Shown here one piece after another: positions 23,570-36,260 of a DNA stretch of 64,000 nt; within the stretch, counting starts at the first letter, position 1; each line of letters starts with the position of its first letter. The position numbers and the translations under genes were made by a program. The notes under the pieces were generated by a model. The model was not told the DNA's origin. It saw only the letters and a program-made list of their open reading frames with translations, and ran no database searches. Origin of the DNA: Apostichopus japonicus (taxonomy: Eukaryota; Echinodermata; Holothuroidea; Aspidochirotida; Stichopodidae); NCBI RefSeq assembly GCF_037975245.1, contig NC_092568.1, positions 36,485,001 through 36,549,000 on the forward strand, in the 5' to 3' direction.

Positions 23570-23989
23570 GCCTCAACTCATTTTAAAACCAAACCAAACC
23601 CAAACCAAAGTTGCTGTGATCTCAAACAATTAGACCAAAATTAATTAATTCATCCACTAATTGCAAAAGAAGGAAAAAGATGAAAAGGAAAAGTCAGTCT
23701 GCCCAACAAGCAAGCATCCTTAAGGTTCTAGGCGGCAAAATAAACAAAGGCAAGAAATACTACATGATAATCACAAACATTTTTGAGCACTTCAATTTTT
23801 TTCCTTGGTGAAATCTTTGACCATTCCTGGCATGACAGAGAGAGGAGAGGGGTACATTACATTTCACCCTAAGTTCTTCCACTTCATCCCTTCATCACAT
23901 GACAGTGATTTCCATCCAAAACCAGTAAAACAATAATGAAACTACACAACTATGAACCCAATCTAATTGACACTTGGAACATACCATCG

Positions 23990-24550
23990 CACGGCGGGGG
24001 ATTAGAGCCTACTACGCTCCCCTCCGCATTCCATCCATTACGATCTGCTAGTCGAGGCATAACTCGCAATCATTACCAATGAAACAATATATGCAATCTA
24101 TCTTATTTACCGGCCTTGGACTATAACCAGACTAGGCCGGAGACCAACAGCCCGCATACTGGGACGTCGTTTAATGCTGATGAGGATTGGCAAGGCATGC
24201 TGGTATTAGCCTCCATAGTCTAACATCATCAGAGCCATCTTCAAGCTCACCAAAAATTTGCCTCGAAACTGTTTTAACCGATCAAGGGGAATCTCCCCCT
24301 TTCTACTACTGGTGATTAATGGGGCTGGGAGAGTTACGGAATGGCGCCGACCGGCCCAGACTGAAAACAGCAGAATCTGCGACTGGGCACCCCTATGCCT
24401 ATAATGTTCCTGTTATCTCAGCGATGCTTCAGCCAGGCAGAACATTCTTACGCTGGTCTCATTACCACGACCGAAAATTAATTTGATACTGGCAGGTCCC
24501 TCTTGAATCGTCTCGCGCTGAGATTTGCTGGGTTAATGTTTATTTCTAGA
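23990..24550. promoter_or_regulatory. candidate intronic cis-regulatory block
   Basis: About 560 bp of complex, GC-balanced sequence in an AT-rich, repeat-strewn intron, with no long open frame. It holds TGATTAATGG (24313-24322), which matches the composite PBX-HOX consensus, and an inverted repeat CCGGCCT/AGGCCGG (24110-24116, 24134-24140). Meis genes in several animals have conserved non-coding elements in their introns. That this is one is an inference from composition alone, without any cross-species comparison. Confidence 0.4.
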
Positions 24551-27500
24551 CGGCTTTCTTTTTAATCAAGCCTCCGAGGTTCAAGGTTTTCCTTTTCAAA
24601 AAAAATTTGTAGGAGTGAAGAAAAAAAAAAAAAAAACAACGAACGGTCTGGGTAAGCAGTCGCTGTGCATGTGCCATAGTAATCAGCCTTAATTGAATCC
24701 ATCATATCGGGTTATCATACCACAGTACAGATTTAAGACATGTGCATCATGTTCCTGTTATAAGGAAGCTGGGATTCTAAGAAACCACTTGCAAAATGAG
24801 GAGGCTATTGATTTTCAGAAAGAAAAAAAAAAGAAAAGAAAAAAAATGGAATTTGATGTTTTGCTGCGTGACCTCGAGCAAGACATCACGTTTGGAAAGG
24901 TTTTTAGTTGATCAATTATACCTTCGGGCCAAAGATTAAAATTATCTGTGATAGAATGAGGTTTTCCCCCCCCCCCAAAAAAGAAAAGAGATAGTGAGTA
25001 AGAGAAAAATATTACAGATTATTATCACTGGAAATTCATAATTAAACAAATCTGTACATCAAAGTAAAACAAAAGGGAGGAAAGAAAGACCAAAACCTGA
25101 AAGGATATCTTGGGCTGCCCTTGGTACTTCAAACAGAACGATATCAAAAAACCTTCTACAAACACTATAAATGTTTTAGTACCCCAAACTTAAATAAGGG
25201 TATTTTATGCTAGTCTGGTAGGCCTGATACATTTCAGGATATTCAACTTTTGTTCGTTAATTTAAAATATTAATTGGGCTATCCATAGAAGAAAAGTTTT
25301 AAGAATTTCGCTTTTATGACTCGTGCTTGAATAATTCATTTTAGTAATCAACCAGAGATGGCAATCATTTTATTCAACTATTTACTTTTCCATGCAGTTT
25401 GGTCTTTCTTAGTTTGTTGTTGTTGTTTTGGTTTGTTTGTTTGACTAAAACGAAAGGAGTAATGCAACAGCAGATTTAGTACTTCTTAAAAGAAACAAAT
25501 TTCCATCCTTAAAATATTTCCTCAGCTCCACGCATGGTAACTATACCGATGCAATTACCCAGCAGTGTTTTTGTCAAAACCCACCAAACGTTGCTACTCA
25601 AAATAAGCTTGCACAGGATCAAACTATAAATTTCATCCATTATTTGAAATGAAAACTTGACTATGAATTTTCATAGCTACAATATATTATTGAAGAAGGA
25701 AAAAAAAAATAATGCAAACAGGTTGTTTCATGAACGTTTGACAGTTAATTGTACCATTTTTTTTACAAATATTTTATTTTGCTCATTCATTAATTTAAAC
25801 CATCTGACAGAGTATCATCCATTTTGACAGAAAAAGGAAATTTATTGACAATTTTATAATTGTTCCCATAACTTTGTCTCCACTCCCTCCCCTACCCCCA
25901 CCAACTCCCCCCTCCCCTCACCTCCCACAACCCACCTTTCCCTCTCCCCTCCAACTTTCTTACAATTATGCACAATATGTATTTGCCAACACTAATCTCA
26001 TGCCAGTCATTTTAAATCCATAATGTAATATTATATAATAAACATACACCACAAGGCTAAACTTGTAGGTCTGCCATTTACACCTGCATTTATGTACAGA
26101 TCTATTAAAACCTGCATAGTTTAAAAAAAATTTTTTTTTTTTTTAAAAGCCCTACACAATCGTAGCCATTCCACGTCATCAAGTCTGACAATGTCACTCT
26201 CCAACAAATCCATTACTAAGCTGTTTGAATACTCAACAAAGCCCAAATGGCAACTAAGATTGCCAGAAGGATAAAATTAGATGCATATACCCAAGTATCC
26301 ATATATGTCAATTTCTCAGAAAAATCTGAATACACACAACTGAATGAGCCAAAAAGAAGAAAGAAAAGAAAAAAAATCTGGTGTTCATTAAAATGCTGTA
26401 TTTGGGTAGAGAAAGGGACACCAATGTCAGCTGTCATAGGTGACTGGTAATCCATGCGGTTTCTCCACGCCGTCGTCGTCGTGGATACAGGCAAGAAGCT
26501 GCATCCACAGTGTGATCTGCTTTACAAGCAGGAGAAGGAGGAGGGAGGACTTAGTAATACTATTTTCAAAGCTCCGGGTATCATTTAGCTGTATATTAGG
26601 GATTACCTCTGTACAGTCAATGGTGAGACTATTAGGATAAGCAATATCCCTTCTGGCTGTTTTTCTGTTTTCTACATTGACTATGTCAAAGGGATCGATC
26701 TACAAATATTTCACAGTATCTCAAAAAACAGCTTTCCATATCTTTAAAAAAAAAGGGGGGGGGAGAAAAAAAAAGGCTGTTTACATTTATGGTAAAATAA
26801 AATGTATAAGAATGTTAATCATGAAACAAACAAACAAACAGTCATTTGTGTATGAAAGTTGACTATTCTTGTTAATATCTCAGTTTATATAAAATAGTAA
26901 TCCACTAAACAGTTATCGTAACACAGCTTTTTGAGGTGATTTTGGTACCTAGTATTACATAGCAATGCATTTCATTAGCTCAATGCTGTATTCAAATTTT
27001 TATTGCTAATTGATGAGGAAAGGGTCACAATTTGTTTTTAAATCTAAAGAAGTTGCTTTTTGCATGATTTACATAACAAATAAGTTAAAGGGCATCTGTG
27101 TGAAATTTAAATGGAATCCTCAAGTACGACTAATTAACATTCATTGGAGAAAGACTAAAGAGGGTACTCTTATTTGGTTTAATTATAATATATGCTTGAT
27201 TAATAATGGCTCGGCTTGATAAAATTGCCGGAATATTGACCAAAAAAATAATGCAAAAAGTTGCTCGACATCTGAAAGTATGATTCAAGAATTGTGTCTG
27301 TATAGTGCAAAACAAGAAGTTTGGTGAAACTACACTAATTCCGAAATCATGCCTTACCATCAACCCTCCCCCCTGCCCTCCCCCTTCCTCCCATGTAGTT
27401 GTTATATACTACAAGAATTATTCCCTCCTACTCCACACACCATTTGTACTTTCATACACTACCCCACATGCCCTTACTACTTACTTACTATACACATACC

Positions 27501-29419
27501 AAGCACCCAGTCATACAATATAACCTCATATATCAGGCAAGGATATATTAAACCATATTGGAGGCAAATATATGACCCAAGTATGACCTTGATCTTGTTA
27601 AGGCTTTGTGTACAAGCCTGAATGTCCCTTGAGCTCTGTGGAATGCAGCGCAGACATGCTGGGGCCAGTCCAACAACTCTCCCCTAATTGCTAGCCTCTG
27701 GCATGAACTATAACCATGCCCCCTGAGCTAGTAATATCTCACATATTAAGAGGACAAGTATACTACTACTCCACACCGAAAAATTTCACTTAATATTTTT
27801 TATCTCCCCATTTTCCAAACCATAACATTTTTTTTTCCTATTTTAATTTCTTCTGCAATCTGAAACCCTGTACTGGTTTGACCTAGCGGCTGATTCCTCA
27901 TCTGATTATTATTTCTCAGTCCTTTTGTTTTTGCTGGCAGTGGAAGAGAGAAAATGGTGGTGTGGTGTAAGGTCTAAATGAAGTCAAGCTTTGTCAACCC
28001 TTCAGGATCTTGTTGTTAAAGTGCCAAATATTTTCATCTATGTGATAAGTTTTGTGATATAGCTGAGAAATAAAAAAGTTATAGAGGAATGCTGCAAAGA
28101 AGTATCAAAATATCTCTTTTTGGCCAGCCCTACCCTAAGCTCCATAAAAAAAAAAAAAAATGAAATCGTAATCGTAATCAGGACAAGATGTCAAGCAGGA
28201 TAATGTTGCACCAGTTCACTTTGAAACATAGAGGTCAGAGGTCACACCTGGGATAACACAAAGCAAAGATTGCTTTTAGGATCAAATGAAAACCCAAGGA
28301 ATGTGTTAAAACTTGCCATATAATCTGTATAAAATATAGCACTGGATATTTTGGGAATCTCTGCAAGTAATTAGTTGAGCTAGATATAAAAGATCATCAA
28401 AATTTTGCCCCACATAAAAATTGAAAAAAATTCCTTGTCATTAATGAATGAGTCATGGGATAGGTACTTTTCCTCAAAAGAGAGGGTTTTCCTTCAGCCA
28501 GGAATGGAGACCAAGCCTCTCTCACACCCGTAGCAACAGGGGTTTGAATCCACGACCACTGATACTACTACTCACAGTATGGAAGTACTTCTATAAAGCA
28601 TCCACTATATATCACACAGAGCAATGTGTAAGGCTTGGACTTTAGAATAAAGGCAATATTGGTGGGAATATTTTGCTCATTTGGTATTAAGATGCACGGG
28701 CAACCAAATTCCTTACTTTTTCTTACACTCGTCACCTCGTTCATGCTGTTTCAGTCTTCGAGTTGTTTGGAAAATGTCACATAAATGATACAGCATGTAA
28801 ACCAGTTACACTAATTCACATCAAAAGATCACCAAGAGATTGCAAGACTCTGAATGGTTCAGTCAGTACCTTCAGTCAGACCCTTCCCCGTCCCCCTCCT
28901 CTACCCCTACCCCTAGTGCAGTTCAATACCATAGCATATATCTTACATTGATGAACCCTATAGGAGACCTCCCCAAACATTGCAGCGTTAATATTTCGTG
29001 TGGATTTTTATTTACCCTTCAACTTGCTTCCAAAATATCAAAATAGTTGGATTATGTCAGCAATTTAAAACAAGTCGAAAATACATAACTTTACATTATT
29101 AAAGAGATCGTCTTTACTCTTCCCTCTCTTGCAACCATTTCTGATATTTGACTTGAATTTATCAGACCAAAACTACTGACAGTATAAAGGCTTTTTTTTT
29201 GAAACATTTACAATGAAACACTATTTTCACCTTCAAGGATAAATATGTGTCACTTCTCTCTCTCTGTTCAACTTTTAACTTGCAGATATCAAAAAGCAAA
29301 AAAACGAAAATACAAACAGAATAAAGAAAGAAATAAGAGAGGGAAAAAAAGAAAAAGCCTTCATGCTTTGGTTCCCCTTTTGGCCCTTTTGTTTTTATAT
29401 AGTTTTGCTTTTAAATTTT

Positions 29420-30110
29420 GAGTTTATTAATAGTCAAACATCCGGGGCGACCCCAGCATGTTTACGCATCGCCCTGGCCATAAAAAAGGGTTAGGCATAA
29501 ATTGTTTACAGAAATGAAGGAACAGTCTGTAAACAATCATGAACACTTTGTTACTACAATTCTGTGGAAACGCTGCGGACTCTGACGAAACGTCCCTCCG
29601 AGAGGAGACGGGGATGTTAAACGCAGATAAAAACACACTGGCATACCACGATGTGGTTCTTTAGTGTCATATACTCGTCTATAAATATTAAAAATAAAAT
29701 GGTTCCGACTCCTGCAGGATTGTCATATTTCTGCACCATAAATTCTGTAAAAATAGCCAGAAGGGCAATCGCGACTGTCGAAAGAAAGGTTCGCGCGGGA
29801 GCTGAGTCGAAGGGGAAGGTATGAACTCAAAACTGCACGGGTGTAGCGGCAACGAAGAAACCCGGATGCTTCACTTATGGGAACCGTCCAGAGGGGGGGG
29901 GGGAGAACCGCTGGCGTCGTGGACGCACGCCGACATTTCGGAGCCGACGGTAGCCAGAGTCGACGGAAAATAGCAGATAATGTGGAACGAGGAAATAATG
30001 CCAGTCATATTAGGTTTAAAGTCGTCACCCTTCATGCTTCTTTTAATCTGACGGACAGGGTTCCTCAAAACCAGGCTAATCTCACATGAAAATCGTTCTA
30101 CTGTGAACGG
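29420..30110. promoter_or_regulatory. candidate intronic cis-regulatory block with paired FOX motifs
   Basis: A GC-balanced, low-repeat block containing an 11-bp perfect inverted repeat ATTGTTTACAG (29501-29511) / CTGTAAACAAT (29527-29537). Each arm carries the forkhead core TGTTTAC, with 15 bp between arms. Further along are CG-containing stretches (29770-29970) uncommon in the surrounding DNA. No reading frame here resembles a known protein. Function is inferred from composition and motifs only. Confidence 0.35.
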
Positions 30111-30939
30111 GCTTATTAAAACTTTAATGAAATGCTGCACATATCTTCATGTTTAAACCATCAAATTTATGCATCTTCTCGACGGTCGTCGAGAGAGAGA
30201 GCAAATTACGAAAAGTCGAAGGGGATCTATCAGAGACCATCTGCTGAAGTGAGAGGCAATTTGAGATGAAATTTCCATGAAAAAATTTGTCATATAACTG
30301 GTAAATAGCTTATATCACAGATGAAATTATATGATCAGAAAAATAATCATGCCTCCATTTTCATTAACTGACATTTTTTTTTTACATTTTTTTTTTTTAA
30401 AGAAAAAGTAAAAATTTGATGATCATCTGTTCAGTATAACTATATGACTTTGACATTTTCTTTCCTCATTAAAAGTTTTCAATTTTTCCTGAATATTATA
30501 ACTACTATGTAGCGTTCATTAATTTGATGCGGGCAATGGCACAGCGGCTTTGCAGTGTAAGATCACATGCGTTCTAGCTAGCCAGGCCCTCTACGCCTTT
30601 CGACAGCTTCACTTACCCACCACCCCTGCCTTACCCACCCCTACGACATACCTCATCTTTGAACAGAACACAGAGATAGAATCAGGGCACCTTATACCAT
30701 CCAGTCATTTGAGAAATTAGATTATATCAATGACACACAGACATACATCCACACGTACATACTCTTTCTGTAAAAGGTAAAAGCTAGCAGCTGTGGCTTA
30801 TCTTATCAAAGACGTACAGCACAGTCCGTCCATTGTGTCCTTTTTCCATTTCTGGGTTTCCCTCTATAACACTGTTCTCAAAAACTTTCCTAATACCTGG
30901 AAAATGACAATCTCCAAATTTCGGTGATTTCGCCAGGAT

Positions 30940-31480
30940 TTTTCATAAATTCTACCAATTACCGAAACTGCACGTCTCTTCGTCCCTCCGATTTTCTTCG
31001 TTTCCGAGCGGTGATTATCTCCGCTTCCCCTTTTTGCCCGTAATTGCCGCCCGATCCCTCCCTGCTTGTTAAAGAATCATCAACATTTTGATGGCACCCT
31101 GATCATTCAACGATCCCATTAAAACCACGACAATTTTCTTTCCTGTTTTTGGCCATGTTTTTGCTTGTCACTAATGGCTATCTTTAACTAACTTCTTTGT
31201 CTTCATTTTTGTCTTCAAAGATTTTCGTGCCGTATCCAATCGAGGGGGGGAGATTTCCTTTTCCAAACCCCCCTCTATCGCCTCTGTACATGACACTCTG
31301 AGGTAACATAAAAGCAAAAAAAAAAAAAAATCCTTCCTCATAACCAATGTCACAGCTCACACACGACCAGGTTAAGTCCAAAGAGAGACAGAGATAGAAA
31401 AAAAAATTATATTACGGGACGCCAGTAACTGTCACTCGCAATATATCGACACCAGAGTCCTACGGTTTTTTAAACTTCCT
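30940..31480. promoter_or_regulatory. GC-balanced intronic block, possible regulatory DNA
   Basis: It has several CG dinucleotides and complex sequence (30950-31070 and 31410-31480), interrupted by an A run at 31316-31330. No coding signal. Listed because it stands out from the AT-rich intron; the evidence is composition only. Confidence 0.25.
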
Positions 31481-33210
31481 CGTGTTGCACCTTCTTGGCG
31501 ACTTAACAAGAATTTCATGATCTGAGAGATGTTTATGGCTGACCACCAAACTTTACTTCCATATAATAATGGAAGACCCTGCCTTTCGTAGAGTGATAAG
31601 AAAGAATTTCTATTTTTTTTTATATATATATCTCTCTCTCTCTCCCTCTGTCCCTAACAGTCGTGCCTGTAAAAAGTATTTCACTGCCAAACTTAAATTT
31701 TTTTACAATGTGAACAAACCAGAATGAAAGCTATAAAATCTGCCAGCGGAAGGGTTTATCTGGCATTTGGGGTTCTGGGCGAAAGCTTAACGGATAATAG
31801 GGACGGGAAAAAAATTATTACTTTGATTGTGTCAAAATGGAAACCACATGTGACAGTTGCGAGCTAATTACATGACAGTCAGTGTGTCTGGTTGGCATTT
31901 GGATAGTCAGCCTACTTTTTTTTTTGGCATCACAAGATGATGAAGAAGGAGAAGAAGAAGAACTGACTAACTTCCATCTTCACTACACCATTCCTGTGAA
32001 CGTCCAGGGCAGTGTAGTAGATCTGTGACCGAGTCGTGTGCACGCTGCAGCTTCACGATCACCCCGCCGGGGAAACTTAACTTCATATGTGGAAAATTTT
32101 ACGATGTCACTCCCCGCAGACAAGATTACAGAGTATTGTTGCACGAGGCTTTTGTTTACGGTTTTTATATCTCGCTCAAAAACTTCCCCCTCATAATTTT
32201 TTTTTTTTTGCCTTCTTATTCTTCTTCTTGTTGGTAGATGAAGGCAAACTTGAATTGGTCTTTAGGGAGGTGCCTTAAACTTCACAGACCGTGCTTTAAC
32301 TGGGTAACAATTCTATTGAATAAACCTACCGAAAATTGCTTTGTAAATGTCTTCGAGTGGCATATGAGAGAACTTTTTGTCATTTACAGAGTAAACAGAC
32401 CATCTGAGAGAGGCTTTTAAACTTAAGGGACAAGAGAATTTGAGGAAGTACAATAGGTAATTTGTGTTGGGACTACAAGTATTTATGGAAAACATTGAAA
32501 CACTTTTCCAGTTTAAATTATTCTTTGAGTGAGATGGGAGGCACTCGACAGTTCGCTGTGCTTAAGAGAGAACACCATTTAATACACAGCATATGATCTA
32601 ACTTCAAGCTTGTCAAATGATGTTTTGAAACTAAATTTTTAGTCATTTCTTTTATACGTAAATAGGTCTGTGTGCTTGTGTATATTTGCTCTTCTTCTGA
32701 AGAATCACACATTTTTCAACCATGTTTATGCCATTCTGGAAGTAAGAATGTTGATACATAAGATGCAGCATGCCTATTCGACATCCCTCTTTGTGATGCC
32801 CCTTGGAAGTTATCAAAACTTTGCAGTAAGGTTCACTTGATAACTATTTTAGGATATTGGCTGTTATAGGTTCAAGTTCATACAATTTTCCAGACAGAAG
32901 GCTCACATGACATGACATGTTTTTCATGAATAAACTTGGCTTTGCATGTACGTGTCATTCATTTTCGTGATTCGTTTTTTTGGATAAATGTTTGTTATGA
33001 ATATTTACATAAATGTTATCTACTGTCTGTTACCTCCCAAAACGAAGTGTCCTAAGGCAGCTTGTTGCTATGCATACTCCCTTTTCAGTTTTACCACCAT
33101 ATAGACAGAGCTCATTAAAGCATATCTTATAGCATTATATTTTAAACATTATTATTTACATATTTTATACATTATTATATTATAGCATATATTATAGCAT
33201 TATAGCACAA

Positions 33211-33444
33211 GGAGTGTTAGCTCAGTGGTTATAGCCGGTGCCTTTCAATCATAAGGTCCCGAGTTCGAGTCACTCCAAGATGAATGTATGTCGTCCAGTT
33301 ACAGAGTTGTTGACAATTGATAATTCATCATCATGGACGTTAAATATGAATCTAAGAGACTGACTTCGGTCAGCTTGCGGCTTTGATAAGCCAATGATGG
33401 CTTCTTCGCGAGTTCTTGCTTCTAGGAGGATCAAAAATACGTAC
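33211..33444 (+). mobile_element. tRNA-derived SINE
   Basis: It starts with a tRNA-like head (33211-33276): GGAGTGTTAGCTCAGTGGTT contains an A box, GAGTTCGAGTC is a B box, and 5' GGAGT pairs with 3' ACTCC. The head is shorter than a tRNA and its T stem is mispaired, so it is not a working tRNA gene. A body of about 165 bp follows, with GGACGTTAAAT (33334-33344) and a small hairpin CTGACTTCGGTCAG. Flanks repeat imperfectly: 33182-33205 and 33445-33467 share about 20 of 23 bases, as expected of a target duplication made by LINE machinery. It would be transcribed by RNA polymerase III and is non-coding. Confidence 0.85.
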
Positions 33445-34459
33445 ATAGCATATATTGTAGTATTATGAAAGTGTATGCTTGTGTGACTAGTTGTGAAAGT
33501 TTTCATCATTCTTAGTTTAAATGCTTATTTCATGTAATAAATAAAGCCCAACAAGAGATCCCAAAATACCTTAAAAACAAATGAACTTTGACCCAAGTCA
33601 ATTTGCATGGGCTGCCAGGCAACATTTACTATTGTCACCATGTGACTAGTAACCATGCATGCTGTACAAACCTAACTGCTGATTGGACAAGACATGGACT
33701 ATACCATTTCTGCATAGCAATGCACTAGTTTGTACATATACTGTACAAGGCAAGTGAGTGATCTGGTTAGACAAGTACCATCTGGGCTCTAAAAGTGTTG
33801 GTGATACTAACAGAGGGCCTTAAAACACCATGATTTTTGCACTCAATCTCAATAGTTTTTATTCCTCTGAAAAATGTTTCCTTCGAAAGCCTACCAGTGG
33901 GCTTGATACTATACAGTTGTTCTTTAACAAACTATAGACTAAGCAAGTAATTAGTTTAGGAGCCGAAATGTCAACAACCTGCCTCAGGGACAAAAGAAAA
34001 TAATGCATGCATAATAATGCATCCATAATGCTTATTGTTTTCACAATTCTACCCAAGCCCCCTTGATAATGAAGTGTCATGTATTGGGTCTCAGGGTACA
34101 TTACCTACAAATGTGAACCATTCTATACCCCCCGAAATGGCGCTATCAGCCTACAACATGAAAATATTTCTTATGGGCATAAACGTTATTATTTGAAAGC
34201 AGCTGCTATGGACAGGCACTGTAAAGTACAATACCCTACCCCATCCTTTAATGTGTCTCTTGCAATATATATATACATTATATAAGCTATTCCCTTTACA
34301 ACCAATGTACCGAAGCAATAATGCTCATTCGGCAACCAAAGTTCGGTATGACACTGTTTCTTATTATTCTAAGCTACTTTAGGCCCTTTGACTCATGTAC
34401 TAGTCAAATCTCTTCAGAGAAACCAATTTATCACAACACCAAATTCTTGTCCTGATAAT

Positions 34460-36260
34460 TTACCCTATGAATCGCTTAATATATGACACTGCGTTGGGAA
34501 GTTCCCGAAATTTTCTCCACAGAAAATTTGACGTCAGTAATTAGATTCCGTTCAAATTATGGACGATTCCTAGGTTTTCTTGCACCTGTGAAAACGGCCC
34601 GAGACGATATGATTTTTTTGATACCTACGAGGAACCAATGAGTAATAATCACCCATCACCACATTAAAGAGCAGCAGTCCTTATGTTACTAAACACATTC
34701 TTAGCTCATTCATCACAATTATGTCACAGACCAATCTTCAAGTTGCGTGCCTGTTGCACTATATGACGATCCTGTTTTTTCTATTATTCTTTTCCCTTAT
34801 CTACTTTTAGTTTCTCCTCAAGCAACTCACCAGAGACTATTATGAAATTTTTCTTCTACCATTTTAGAAAGTCGCGATTGTAATAAGACTCCTATCATTA
34901 ACTATTTGCACAAATGCTACTTTTTTTTTCCTTCTGAAATCTTGAGTATCTTTTGTGTCAACAGCCCGAAGGGCGGAGACTGGGCTCTATCGTTGCCTTT
35001 GCGATTCAACACCATGAGAAGACGAGCAGAGGTTGTTGGGCAGACGACTTCACCACTGCGTGTGGATGTATATAATTCCAGAGAAATGCTCTTATTTGGA
35101 AAAGGGAAAAAAAAACGGAAGAGATTACTACCATGGCTTTCTAACGCTCCCGAGGCTATGAAATCAAGACAGCTATATCGTCACTGCTAGAAAAACACAT
35201 CTAACAGAATCATTGCATTCCCCCTAAGCTGTGTTCTCCTTGAAGAACACGTAAACAGTACCACGACTTCTCTACTTGGCTTCCCAAAGAATACAGCCCC
35301 TGCTTCAAAAAAATCCACTAATCCTACTAAGTACTCGCTGAAGATTGGACTTCTTCTATTTAGCAGGGCTTGTACATACGGTTGGCTCAATAACAACAAG
35401 GCCGACCCGACGACGATACTGGCACTAGGCTACCTCGGGCAATTATAGTCAGGTTTTTTTTTCCCTTTTGATTTGGAAGTTATATATCTACACATATATA
35501 TACATATAATATATATATATATATATACAAGTATATCTATATCTATATATATCCATATATATATATTTATATTGCTGCATCAACTTTGCTGCTACTGTTG
35601 TACTTTCCATCTACGTTTTCAAGAGGATAAAAAAAAAAAAAATAAGAAGGCAGAAAAGAAGACAAACCAATTCACAAAGATAAAATGACAATCTAAGATG
35701 GGGTTCGGGTTACATAGACACGTTGAGAGGCTCTTGGTGCACTCCTCATCCTGGGCGATGAAATATTCATAGTGCCCGTGGAGTGAGTCGGTACTTGCAG
35801 GTTTTCTAGGATGTAAGAATCGACGATATTGAAAGGGAATTAGGGAACGATCTGCGGGGATATTGTGTGTTTGTGCAACTTGCAATAATGTTGATGGAAA
35901 AATTGAGCTTTTCATTAAAGATGCATACAAATACAGGATGAGCTTCGCACTAAGGTGGCGGGCAATCAGATACGCCTTAGTGAGGTGAGGAGCGAGTGTC
36001 GTGTCTCGGCAGGCAGGCTATTCACCTCAGATCTTATCGGAGCTCGTGGAATGGAAATAAAAAATGGAGCAGGCGTATAGGGTTTCTAGTGGCGAGAAGT
36101 TTTATTTGCGGTTGTAAAAGTTACTTTTACTAATGCCCCGACCGGTTAATTGTTTCATTCCTTTTCGTATCGCATTCTCCCATTCCGTGAGTTAAGCGGC
36201 TGTTTTGTAACACCTGCATGAGTCATCACCCCACCGAACGACACCAGCGGGACGTATTTT
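34460..36260. promoter_or_regulatory. GC-balanced intronic region, possible regulatory DNA
   Basis: Complex CG-containing stretches at about 34480-34620, 34960-35440, 35695-35930 and 35935-36260 are separated by AT microsatellite and A-rich DNA (35455-35695). Open frames of 70-100 codons occur on both strands here, but none has recognisable domains, and splice-like edges in phase with Meis were not found. An unknown short gene cannot be excluded. Confidence 0.25.
35488..35575. repeat. TA-rich microsatellite
   Basis: Interrupted (TA)n and TATC/CATA units. Confidence 0.9.

Noticed and set aside
28500-28570. GGTTTGAATCC-type B box suggesting another SINE
   Set aside because: No matching A box upstream and no flanking duplication.
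29877-30089. 70-codon plus-strand frame with Arg/Gly-rich start
   Set aside because: The start lies in a poly-G run, nothing resembles a known family, and the minus strand is also open.
33211-33276. Possible functional tRNA gene
   Set aside because: Only 66 nt, with mispaired T stem, followed by a SINE body and flanked by a duplication.
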